A stretch of 64,000 bases of DNA from Candidatus Wallbacteria bacterium (GTDB taxonomy: Bacteria; Muiribacteriota; UBA6191; JACPRK01): contig JACQZN010000122.1 of assembly GCA_016213845.1 (NCBI GenBank), positions 39,367-103,366 on the forward strand. The letters run 5' to 3'. Below the pieces are notes generated by a model, which worked only from the letters and a program-made list of their open reading frames with translations, was not told the DNA's origin and ran no database searches. Numbering within the stretch: the first letter of the stretch is position 1; every line of letters begins with the position of its first letter. This document shows, piece by piece, positions 18,889 to 26,752 of the stretch. The translations under genes and the position numbers were made by a program.

Positions 18889-20574
18889 TCATGGACGGCG
18901 CGGGCGGTCGGTCGACTTGAACCGATGTGCGGCGCCGGCAAGCAGCAACATCATCCAGCCCAGCATCGAGGCCAGCTCGGGCTGACCCTGACCGGCGACG
19001 GAGATGCTGCAGCCGCCGGAACCGCCGCTGGCGCCGCCTGTCGGCAGCGCGGCGGAGGTATCTGCAGAGGCGGGCCGGACGCCGGTCGCGGGGAAACCCG
19101 CGACGCCGAACGTACCGAGCTGGGAACTCTGGAAGGTGACCGTTCGCGCGCGCCGGTCGACCGTGCCGCCCATCAGGGCCCACTTGCCCGTGCCCGTGTC
19201 GAATCGGAAGGCGCCGAGCGTCCCCTCGTCCAGGCCGGCGGCCTCGGCGTCGGTGTAGGCCAGGGAGATGCGGGCGTTGGCGCGCAGAGAGTCGCCCGCC
19301 GACTTCTCGATGGCACGCACGGCGCGGACGGGCCTGACGCCTGCCGGCATCGTCTTGCCGTCGCGATCGGGGACCTGCAAGGGCAGTGAAATGATGATCT
19401 GGGTGGACTGGGCGAGCGCGCCATCGGGTATCTCCACGGAGCTGCCCGTGGCGTCCCGGATGTTGCGCGTTCCGCCAGTCGACGCGATGTCGTCGGCGTA
19501 GGCCAGGTCGGCGGTGTAGACCTGGAAGACCCCGCTGTCGTCCCGGACGAAGGCGATCTTCATGCCGTCCGGAGAGAGCGTGGGAAAGGTCTCGCTCCGC
19601 ACGGTGTTGAGCGCGGCCACTGCGGACCTGGGGCCGGTTCCGGAAGCAGCGATGGCGACCAGGTCGAAGCGGCCGCCGCCCAGGAGACTCTCGGAGTTCT
19701 CGGAGTTCGGTACGCAGTCCTGAGGCTGCCAGTAGGTCGGCGCGCTGGCCATGACCAGGAGCGAGCCGTCGCCGCCAAAGGAGGGTACGCCGTCATAACT
19801 GGCGCCGTCCGTGAGGCGACGGATCGACGGGTCCGTCAGACTGGTCGGCTTGCTGACGTCGCCGCTCAGCAGCTCGGGGACGCGGTGCAGCATGTAGAGG
19901 CTGGAGGCGCCAGAGCCCTCTTCGACGGCGAAGGCCACGCGGGAGTGATCGGGTGCGATGCGGCGCTCCAGCACCCGCACGCCCGGCCCGAAGTCCGTGA
20001 CTGCCACGGCATTGGCCAGCGGATCGAGGGAGAGCAGACTCCCGTCTGGCCGGATGCCCAAGAGCGAGATCTGTCCCGCGATGCGCGCGGCCAGGTAGTA
20101 CCTCCCCTGGAGCGCAACGTGGCCGGCATTGCCACCCAGGCACGTCAATCGAACTCGGCTGGTAGTGGTGACTCCGGTAGCGGAGGCGGAGGCCGTCTTG
20201 TAGTAGCCATCCGTCGTGAGGAAGCCGACGAAGTGGCCGTTCGGAGACCAGATCGGCAGCGAGTAGGCTGAAGCCCCGTCGGCGTCCCGTGTGATCGCTG
20301 CCGCGTCGGCCTTCTTCTCGAGGTCCTTGACCCAGACGTTGAAGATGCCCGAGCCGGCCTCCTTGCGCTGGAGCCAGGCCAGCTTCTTGCCGTCCGGCGA
20401 CCAGGCCACGGAGACCTGGTCGACTTCGGTGGCCGCGAGACGCGAGGCGCTACGCGCCACCTGGAGGGTCGAAGGGCTTGCCGCGGGCAGCGCGACGGGC
20501 GCCACGGCGAGCGCGATCATCAGGGCCGTGCGGGCGATGCGAGGAAGGTCCGAAGGACGCAAGGGGTCGTTCAT
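18889..20574 (-). CDS. PD40/TolB-like beta-propeller secreted protein with Cys-containing C-terminal anchor
   Basis: 'VAWSPDGKKLAWLQ', 'LSPDGMKIAFVRDDSG'; C-terminus 'GGSGGCSISVAGQ...LGWMMLLLAGAAHRFKSTDRPRRP'. Confidence 0.72.
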   Translation of the reverse strand: MNDPLRPSDLPRIARTALMIALAVAPVALPAASPSTLQVARSASRLAATEVDQVSVAWSPDGKKLAWLQRKEAGSGIFNVWVKDLEKKADAAAITRDADGASAYSLPIWSPNGHFVGFLTTDGYYKTASASATGVTTTSRVRLTCLGGNAGHVALQGRYYLAARIAGQISLLGIRPDGSLLSLDPLANAVAVTDFGPGVRVLERRIAPDHSRVAFAVEEGSGASSLYMLHRVPELLSGDVSKPTSLTDPSIRRLTDGASYDGVPSFGGDGSLLVMASAPTYWQPQDCVPNSENSESLLGGGRFDLVAIAASGTGPRSAVAALNTVRSETFPTLSPDGMKIAFVRDDSGVFQVYTADLAYADDIASTGGTRNIRDATGSSVEIPDGALAQSTQIIISLPLQVPDRDGKTMPAGVRPVRAVRAIEKSAGDSLRANARISLAYTDAEAAGLDEGTLGAFRFDTGTGKWALMGGTVDRRARTVTFQSSQLGTFGVAGFPATGVRPASADTSAALPTGGASGGSGGCSISVAGQGQPELASMLGWMMLLLAGAAHRFKSTDRPRRP

Positions 20575-20706
20575 GGCTGGCCGGAATCCATGACGTGGAA
20601 CAGAGGATTCCGCCTCCGCGTCATGCATCGGCCGCCCCGAGCGGCAAGGATTAAGGCCGACAAAACAGGACGGGAAGCGGCCCTGTTTGGTGCCGCTTCC
20701 CGATGA

Positions 20707-20781
20707 TGGTGGGCATTGCAGGGATCGAACCTGCGACTCCTACCGTGTGAAGGTAGTACTCTCCCGCTGAGTTAAATGCCC
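20707..20781 (-). tRNA. tRNA-Val (CAC), CCA encoded
   Basis: GGGCATT...CTACC TTCACAC GGTAG...GCAGG TTCGATC CCTGC AATGCCC ACCA folds as a cloverleaf. Confidence 0.95.
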
Positions 20782-20858
20782 ACGCGTGCCGCCTCGGCGA
20801 CGGCCGATCCTAGCTCATCTTTGCCCCGATTTCAAGCCGCGCGTGGCACCGAGAAATG

Positions 20859-20904
20859 CAGGGACACACGACCTATTTCCTCGGAAATAGGTCGTGTGTC
20901 CCTG
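20859..20904. repeat. Perfect 22-bp inverted repeat with 2-nt centre
   Basis: cagggacacacgacctatttcc tc ggaaataggtcgtgtgtccctg followed by tttttc. Confidence 0.9.
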
Positions 20905-21088
20905 TTTTTCGGACAGGACCGCGGCGGAGTGGTGCGCAAATGTGTGCTCCTGCGAGTTGACGCGCGGTAAGGGATGGGTTAATCGGACTCTGGATGGAGC
21001 TCCGCAAGTCCGGCGCGGAGCCCGGGGTGACCGCCGCGAGCAGGGACAGCTCGCGGGCCACCGTGCTCGAGCCAAGGAGTCGATCGAT

Positions 21089-21868
21089 ATGAAGCGAGCC
21101 CTACTGGTCGCAGGTACTCTGGCCATCGCCGCGGGACTCCAGGCGGCGCCAACCGAGAATCCGTACCACTGGTATCACGAGGCGGTCTGTTCCACCTCGC
21201 TAGCCGACCAGCCAGGCCTCTTCGAGAAGTCGCTGGCCGACCACCCGAAGCACTTCGCCTCCAAACACGGTATGGCCGTCGTCTACTACCGCAAGAATGA
21301 TCTCGCCAAGGCGATCGAGCTCTTCGAAGCCGAGCTGGCTGACGGCAAGGCCCTCGGCATCGTCCATTACGACCTGGCCTGCTGCTACGCGCTGAAGGGT
21401 GACAAGGCCCTGGCCGTCGACCACCTGCGCAAGGCCGTGAGGCACGGCTTCTCGGACTGGAGGCTCCTGCGGGAAGACGGCGATCTCGATTCGATCCGAG
21501 ACGATCCTCACGTCGCCAAGCTGATGAAGCGCGCAACGGCACGCCGGGCGCAGTCCAAGGCAGCGGCCACGGAGCCCGCCGCCGCGAGCACCGCGGGCGA
21601 GCCCAAGCCGAAGAAATCTCGAAGCCGCAAACCCAAGAAGGCAGCTGCTGAAGAGCCCCCCGCTGCGGCGCCAGCAGCGCCTGAGCCGCCGGCGGCCGCT
21701 AGCGCCCCCGGCCCAGTAGAGTCCAAGGCCGCCGCGCCGGCCCCTGCCGCTCCCGCACCCGCAACGCCCTCGGCCGAGGACTTCGACCCGACCGCCGACC
21801 CCGCGCCGCCGGCCCCGGCCGCGCCGGCTCCTGCAGCCGCTCCCGCTCCCGCCGCACCGGCGAAGTAG
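21089..21868 (+). CDS. Secreted TPR-type protein with Ala/Pro-rich C-terminal tail
   Basis: Signal peptide 'MKRALLVAGTLAIAAGLQAAP'; TPR 'AVVYYRKNDLAKAIELFEAEL...DLACCYALKGDKALAVDHL'. Confidence 0.72.
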   Translation: MKRALLVAGTLAIAAGLQAAPTENPYHWYHEAVCSTSLADQPGLFEKSLADHPKHFASKHGMAVVYYRKNDLAKAIELFEAELADGKALGIVHYDLACCYALKGDKALAVDHLRKAVRHGFSDWRLLREDGDLDSIRDDPHVAKLMKRATARRAQSKAAATEPAAASTAGEPKPKKSRSRKPKKAAAEEPPAAAPAAPEPPAAASAPGPVESKAAAPAPAAPAPATPSAEDFDPTADPAPPAPAAPAPAAAPAPAAPAK

Positions 21869-21914
21869 CAGGCCTGCGCGGCACTGGCGGCTGCTGCACG
21901 TCGCAGATCCAGCC

Positions 21915-22160
21915 TCACTCCTCGCCGACGTACTCGGCGATGGTGCGCTGGAAGCGGCCCAGGTAGATCAGGTCGAAGGTGCCTTCCGAGCCGGGGAAGA
22001 TCTCGGTGACGCGGCGGCGGACTTCGGCCACCAGCTCGAGCGCCTCGTCGCGGGTCATCCGCTTGTTCATGATCCGGAGGATGGCGCTGTCGACGATCCC
22101 GACGACCTCTCGAGCTCTTTCCTCCTCGAGTTGCTCGAGCTCGGCCCGATCCATCGGCAC
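21915..22160 (-). CDS. Small conserved-looking hypothetical protein
   Basis: 81 aa, downstream of the cyclase on the same strand. Confidence 0.55.
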   Translation of the reverse strand: MPMDRAELEQLEEERAREVVGIVDSAILRIMNKRMTRDEALELVAEVRRRVTEIFPGSEGTFDLIYLGRFQRTIAEYVGEE

Positions 22161-22185
22161 GCCTCCCGTCTTCCGCGGCTGTGAC

Positions 22186-23811
22186 CTACTTTTTCGCCCT
22201 TACAACCTTGTATACGACGATCGGTTCGTTCTTGCCCTTGACCTTCACCTGCATCGGGTCGCGCACCTCGATGCGGTCCTGCACGGCGCTGAAGGTCGAT
22301 TCCGTGATGACGATCTCGCGGCCCTGAGCGAGCCCGCAGAGCCGGCTGGCCGTGTTCACGCAGTCGCCGATGACCGTGTAATCCATGCGCTTGGGGGAGC
22401 CGATGCTGCCTGCCACGACCTCGCCCGTGTTGATGCCGACGCCCATCAGCAGCCACATGCCGTGCTTGTCCATCCACTCCTTGCAGAGCCTGTCCATCTG
22501 GACCTGCATCGCCATGGCCGCGCTGACCGCTCGAAACGGGGCATCCTCGGCCTTGAAGGGCGCACCGAAGATGGCCAGGATGCCGTCGCCCAGGTACTTG
22601 TCCAGCGTGCCGCCGTGCTCGAAGATGCAGGCCGTCATCGCCTCCAGGTACTGATTGAGGATGTTCACCACCATCTGGGGCTGCGCTCGCCGGGCCTCGG
22701 AGAACGTCGTGAAGCCGCGGATGTCGCAGAAGAGCACGGTCGCGTTCACGAGCTGGCCGCCGCGGCCGATGTCGCCCTTCTCGGCGACGATCTTCTCGAC
22801 GATGTCGGGGGACAGGTACCGCGAGAGGTTCAGGCGCTGGCGGGTTTCGTCCTCGATCTTGGCGTAGAGGCGCGCATTCTCGATGGCGATGGCGGCCTGG
22901 TCGCCGAACGCGGTCAGCAGCTTCAGGTCTTCCTCCTGGAAGCAGTCGCTCTGGATGCGGTTGTCCACATAGAGCACGCCGATCGTGTGGTCCTTGGAGC
23001 AGAGGGGCACGCACATCGCCGAGCGAATGTTGTACATCTGGATGGAACCGCTCGTGACGAACCTGGGGTCGACCAGCGCGTCCTTGGTGAGAACGGGCTG
23101 GCTACCGGCGAAAACCTCGTCGACGATGCTCTTCGAGATCGTGATGGGGCCGTTCTTGCCCATCATCCCTTCCATCTCGCGGGAGACGGTCGGCACCAGC
23201 TGCTTGGTCTGTTCATCGACCAGCATGATGAAGCCGCGGTCTGCCTTCATCACCTCCAGGGCCAGGTCGATCACGCGGTTGAGGAGCGAGGGGAGATCGA
23301 GCTCGGAGGCGATGATCTTGGAGACCTGGTACAGGATGAGCAGCTTGTGCACGGCCTCGTCGGTCTCGGCGCTGGTCGTGTCCGCGACTGGCGGAAGCGG
23401 TTCCGCCAGCGTGTGGAGCGCCTTGGCGCCGGCCAGGTCGAGCATCGTGAAGAGCCTCGACTTGTCCGCGCCGCCGCCGGCCTGCGACTTCGGGGTCGCC
23501 GGGCGGGACGCCGGCGCCGAGCCGCCCTCGTCCTGGTCCCGGCGGAACTCGAAGATCTGCGAGCCCATCTTGATGAGATCGCCGCTGTTTAGCCGGCACT
23601 GCTCGACCGGCCGGTTGTTGACTTCGACGCCGTTGCTCGACTTGAAGTCCATCAGGGTGTACTCGGAGTTGTAGCCGATGATGAGCGCGTGCTTCCTCGA
23701 GAGCTCCTGGTCGTCGAAGAAGATCGTGCAGCTCGGCTCGCGGCCGATGGAGCAGATTCCGCCGGAGAGCGTGTACTCCCCGGCCCGGTGCTTCAGGTAC
23801 GCCCTGCCCAA
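22186..23811 (-). CDS. FHA-GAF-adenylate/guanylate cyclase catalytic domain protein
   Basis: FHA 'GREPSCTIFFDDQELSRKHALI', GAF, CHD 'ATVLFCDIRGFTTFSE...DKYLGDGILAIFGAP'. Confidence 0.9.
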   Translation of the reverse strand: MGRAYLKHRAGEYTLSGGICSIGREPSCTIFFDDQELSRKHALIIGYNSEYTLMDFKSSNGVEVNNRPVEQCRLNSGDLIKMGSQIFEFRRDQDEGGSAPASRPATPKSQAGGGADKSRLFTMLDLAGAKALHTLAEPLPPVADTTSAETDEAVHKLLILYQVSKIIASELDLPSLLNRVIDLALEVMKADRGFIMLVDEQTKQLVPTVSREMEGMMGKNGPITISKSIVDEVFAGSQPVLTKDALVDPRFVTSGSIQMYNIRSAMCVPLCSKDHTIGVLYVDNRIQSDCFQEEDLKLLTAFGDQAAIAIENARLYAKIEDETRQRLNLSRYLSPDIVEKIVAEKGDIGRGGQLVNATVLFCDIRGFTTFSEARRAQPQMVVNILNQYLEAMTACIFEHGGTLDKYLGDGILAIFGAPFKAEDAPFRAVSAAMAMQVQMDRLCKEWMDKHGMWLLMGVGINTGEVVAGSIGSPKRMDYTVIGDCVNTASRLCGLAQGREIVITESTFSAVQDRIEVRDPMQVKVKGKNEPIVVYKVVRAKK

Positions 23812-23862
23812 GAAGGAGACCTCCTCATCGGCTTGCAGGATACGTCCGGGAAGCCGGCGCGA

Positions 23863-24510
23863 TCAACGGGCATGGGCGGCATTGCGGCGCTCCCTCAGGC
23901 GCCGCCGGACTGCGGCTTCGAGCTCGCTGAGCTCTCCGGGCTGGGCGGGGATGGCCAGGCAGCCGCCGCTCTCCAGGTCGAGAACGTAGCCGCTGTGCAG
24001 GTTCGGAGCCAGATCGCGGATTTCGGCCCATGGGACGAACCGGCTCCAGAGCAGGTACCCCAGGCGCAACCCCTCTCTCTCCAGGCCAATCGTCCGCACC
24101 TGGAACGCATACAGGAAGAGCGGGAAGCTGATGAAGAGCAGGTTGAGGGCACAGAGCCAGCCGCCGTTGACGGTCGCGGGCAGCCAGAGCAGCGGGAAAA
24201 CGACCAATGCCAGGTGAGCCAGGTCCACGTGGCCGGCTGCACCGGCCACGCGAAAGACCGTCGGCGGGGGCTCGGCGTCGCCTTCGATGAAGAGCGTCGC
24301 GGTCTCGCGAAGAGGGCCCTCTGCGCCGCGCGAACGCTCGGAACCGCAGCCGTAGACTGCGCAGACCCCCTGGAATTCCCAGCAGTCGCGGTGGTGCGGA
24401 GTCTCGCAGGCAGCGCAACGGACGACGTCGGCTTCGCCGTCGAGCAGCTCGCCGCAGACGATGCAGACCGGCTCGGCCTCGTCGGTGCGCTCGGGGCGCC
24501 CTGGGCTCAT
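23863..24510 (-). CDS. Prokaryotic RING-like zinc finger membrane protein (1)
   Basis: 'CIVCGELLDGEADVVRCAACETPHHRDCWEFQGVCAVYGC' plus hydrophobic segments. Confidence 0.7.
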   Translation of the reverse strand: MSPGRPERTDEAEPVCIVCGELLDGEADVVRCAACETPHHRDCWEFQGVCAVYGCGSERSRGAEGPLRETATLFIEGDAEPPPTVFRVAGAAGHVDLAHLALVVFPLLWLPATVNGGWLCALNLLFISFPLFLYAFQVRTIGLEREGLRLGYLLWSRFVPWAEIRDLAPNLHSGYVLDLESGGCLAIPAQPGELSELEAAVRRRLRERRNAAHAR

Positions 24511-25142
24511 GCGTCCTCTCCGATGAAGAAGACGTCCTCGGAGACTGCCCGCCGAGAGAGCGCCAGCGTCGTGCGGCGCAGGACCTCGTCGAAACCTGGC
24601 TCGCCAACCGGCATCACCATCACTTCGCCGCCCTTCAGAAGTACGGCGCCGGTCCAGTCGCCCGCGCCCGGGCCGCGCAGGACGTCCTCCCAGCGCACGG
24701 AGCGCCGGACGCCGCCCAGGTACTCGAAGGTCATCCCCGCGCGGTCAACCGTGACGCCGCGCAGCCAGCCCAGGCCGTCGGTGATCAGCCTGACCAGCGG
24801 AAACGCCAGCAGCGCCAGGTAGAGCCCCCCCCAGGGGACCAGGCACGCGGCCGCCGAGACTGACGCGAGCAGCGCCGAAGTCGTGACCGTGGCCACCAAT
24901 GGAGCCAGCTCTCGACGCCAGACATATGGCTGCGCTGGCGCGGGACACACGGGCGGTGCGGCGAGGGTTCGCGGGTAACCGGCCATCGCGCGGCGTCCCT
25001 CGCACGCGTAGACGCCGCACTTGCCGCCGTTGAAGGACCAGCAATCGACGTGGTAGGGCGTGTCACAGGCCATGCAGCTGACCGGAGGCGCGCCTAGCCG
25101 CTCGAGCCTTTCACCGCAAACGCGACACGTGATCCCGCTCAC
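24507..25142 (-). CDS. Prokaryotic RING-like zinc finger membrane protein (2)
   Basis: 'CRVCGERLERLGAPPVSCMACDTPYHVDCWSFNGGKCGVYAC'; SD AGGAGG 7 nt before GTG at 25142; ATGA overlap with next gene. Confidence 0.7.
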   Translation of the reverse strand: MSGITCRVCGERLERLGAPPVSCMACDTPYHVDCWSFNGGKCGVYACEGRRAMAGYPRTLAAPPVCPAPAQPYVWRRELAPLVATVTTSALLASVSAAACLVPWGGLYLALLAFPLVRLITDGLGWLRGVTVDRAGMTFEYLGGVRRSVRWEDVLRGPGAGDWTGAVLLKGGEVMVMPVGEPGFDEVLRRTTLALSRRAVSEDVFFIGEDA

Positions 25143-25295
25143 GTCGGAACCTCCTGCCTTGAATATAGGCCGCAAGTCACAACCTGGCAAGAGCCGGGGG
25201 GGGGCAATTGGGGCGAACCTTTTGGCCTCGGGCGACGTCCAACACTCGGAGGGCCGAAACTCGGACCGCTGTCGACTCTACTGAAGGTGAGGACC

Positions 25296-25487
25296 ATGGT
25301 GAGCGCAACAAAGCACCCCAGGCAAGAGGTGGTGGCACTGCTCGATACTCTGCGTGAACGCTCGGCCCGCGCTTCTCCCCGCGACGATGCTGCCGAGCTT
25401 CCGATTCGCAAGCGGCGCGCCGTGGCCTTCGCCTCGCCCGCGGTGAGCGCCCCCAGGCCTGACGCCCGGCTCAGGGCCCTGCTCTGA
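25296..25487 (+). CDS. Small hypothetical protein
   Basis: ATG preceded by a purine-rich GAAGGTGAGG; no recognised domain. Confidence 0.35.
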   Translation: MVSATKHPRQEVVALLDTLRERSARASPRDDAAELPIRKRRAVAFASPAVSAPRPDARLRALL

Positions 25488-25538
25488 TTGGCCGCCGCCG
25501 GGGCGCGCGCCCAGGGTTTATACTGTGCGCGATCGCGT

Positions 25539-26591
25539 ATGGCGGCAAAGCGACGAGCATCGACGAAGAAGAAACGCGTCTGCATTCTGGGCGCGGCGGG
25601 CTACGGCGGGTCCGAGTTGCTTCGGCTTCTCCTCTTCCACCCGGCGGTCGAAGTCGCCCACATTACCTCCAGGCAGCACCGCGGACAGCCGGTGTGGCGC
25701 GTCCATCCCAACCTCCGCAACGTCTCGGAGCTCGCATTCGAGGACCTCAGCATCGCCGAAGCGTGCGAGGACACCGATCTGGTGTTCTGCGCGCTGCCGC
25801 AGCTGTCGGGGATGAAGGCCATTCGCAAGCTGCCCACCAAGACTCCGGTCATCGACCTGAGCGGGGACTTCCGGCTGCGCGACCCGGACGTCTACCGCAA
25901 GTACCATGGCAAGTCCCATGCCGCGCCCGAGCTGCTGGAGGAGTTCGCCTACGGGCTGCCCGAGTTCGAGCGCGATGCGGTCGCGGACGCACGGATCATC
26001 GGTGTGCCGGGAGGATTCGCGACCGCTGCGCTGCTGGGCTTGCTACCGCTGGCGCGCGACGGACACCTGACCGGCCCCATCGTACTCAATGGGGTAGTCG
26101 GCTCTTCCGAGTTCGGCGCCGAGGCGCGACTGGCGACTCACCATCCCGAGCGAGACGAGGCCTTCCGCGCCTACCGCATGACGGACCATCCGCAGATTCC
26201 GGAGATCCTCCAGCAACTAGCGGCCCACGGCACGACCGCCTCCGAGGTGACCTTCGTGCCGTACGTGGCGCCGATGGTTCGTGGGCTCTTCATGGCCGTC
26301 TATGCGCGCCCGCTGCGACGCGTGACGCGGGATCTGGCCCGCAGGGCCTTCGAGATGGCCTACGTCGACAAACCGTTCATCCGGCTACTCGACGGCTCCC
26401 CGGACTGCAACGTCGTCTGCGGCTCCAACTTCGCCGACATCTCCGTCGACGCCCAAGGCAGCACCATCGTCGTGATGGTTGCCATCGATAACCTCGTCAA
26501 GGGCGCCGCCGGTCAGGCAGTCCAGGCCATGAACCTGCGCCTGGGCCTCGACGAGCGCACCGGCCTCGAGTTCCCCGGCATGCGCCCATGA
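25539..26591 (+). CDS. argC: N-acetyl-gamma-glutamyl-phosphate reductase
   Basis: 'VCILGAAGYGGSELLRLLLFHP', 'DLSGDFRLRD', 'IGVPGGFATAALLGLLPL' (Gly at the usual catalytic Cys region PGCFAT), 'IDNLVKGAAGQAVQAMN'. Confidence 0.85.
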   Translation: MAAKRRASTKKKRVCILGAAGYGGSELLRLLLFHPAVEVAHITSRQHRGQPVWRVHPNLRNVSELAFEDLSIAEACEDTDLVFCALPQLSGMKAIRKLPTKTPVIDLSGDFRLRDPDVYRKYHGKSHAAPELLEEFAYGLPEFERDAVADARIIGVPGGFATAALLGLLPLARDGHLTGPIVLNGVVGSSEFGAEARLATHHPERDEAFRAYRMTDHPQIPEILQQLAAHGTTASEVTFVPYVAPMVRGLFMAVYARPLRRVTRDLARRAFEMAYVDKPFIRLLDGSPDCNVVCGSNFADISVDAQGSTIVVMVAIDNLVKGAAGQAVQAMNLRLGLDERTGLEFPGMRP

Positions 26592-26593
26592 TG

Positions 26594-26752
26594 CAGGCTC
26601 GAGGCTCGAGGATTGAGGGGTGAGGCTTGAGGCTTGAGGGGGCAGGGATCAGGCGTCAGGCGTGAAACCCGAGGGGGGCGAGAATGCGCCGCAGTCGCCT
26701 GCCCCCTACTGACTACTGGCTACTGGCTACTCAATTCTCGATTCTCTTCTAC
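26594..26752 (-). repeat. Two-block heptanucleotide array, opposite-strand counterpart of 12105-12293
   Basis: Reverse complement: gagta gccagta gccagta gtcagta ggggg ... ctcaagc ctcaagc ctcaccc ctcaatc ctcgagc ctcgagc. Confidence 0.8.
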
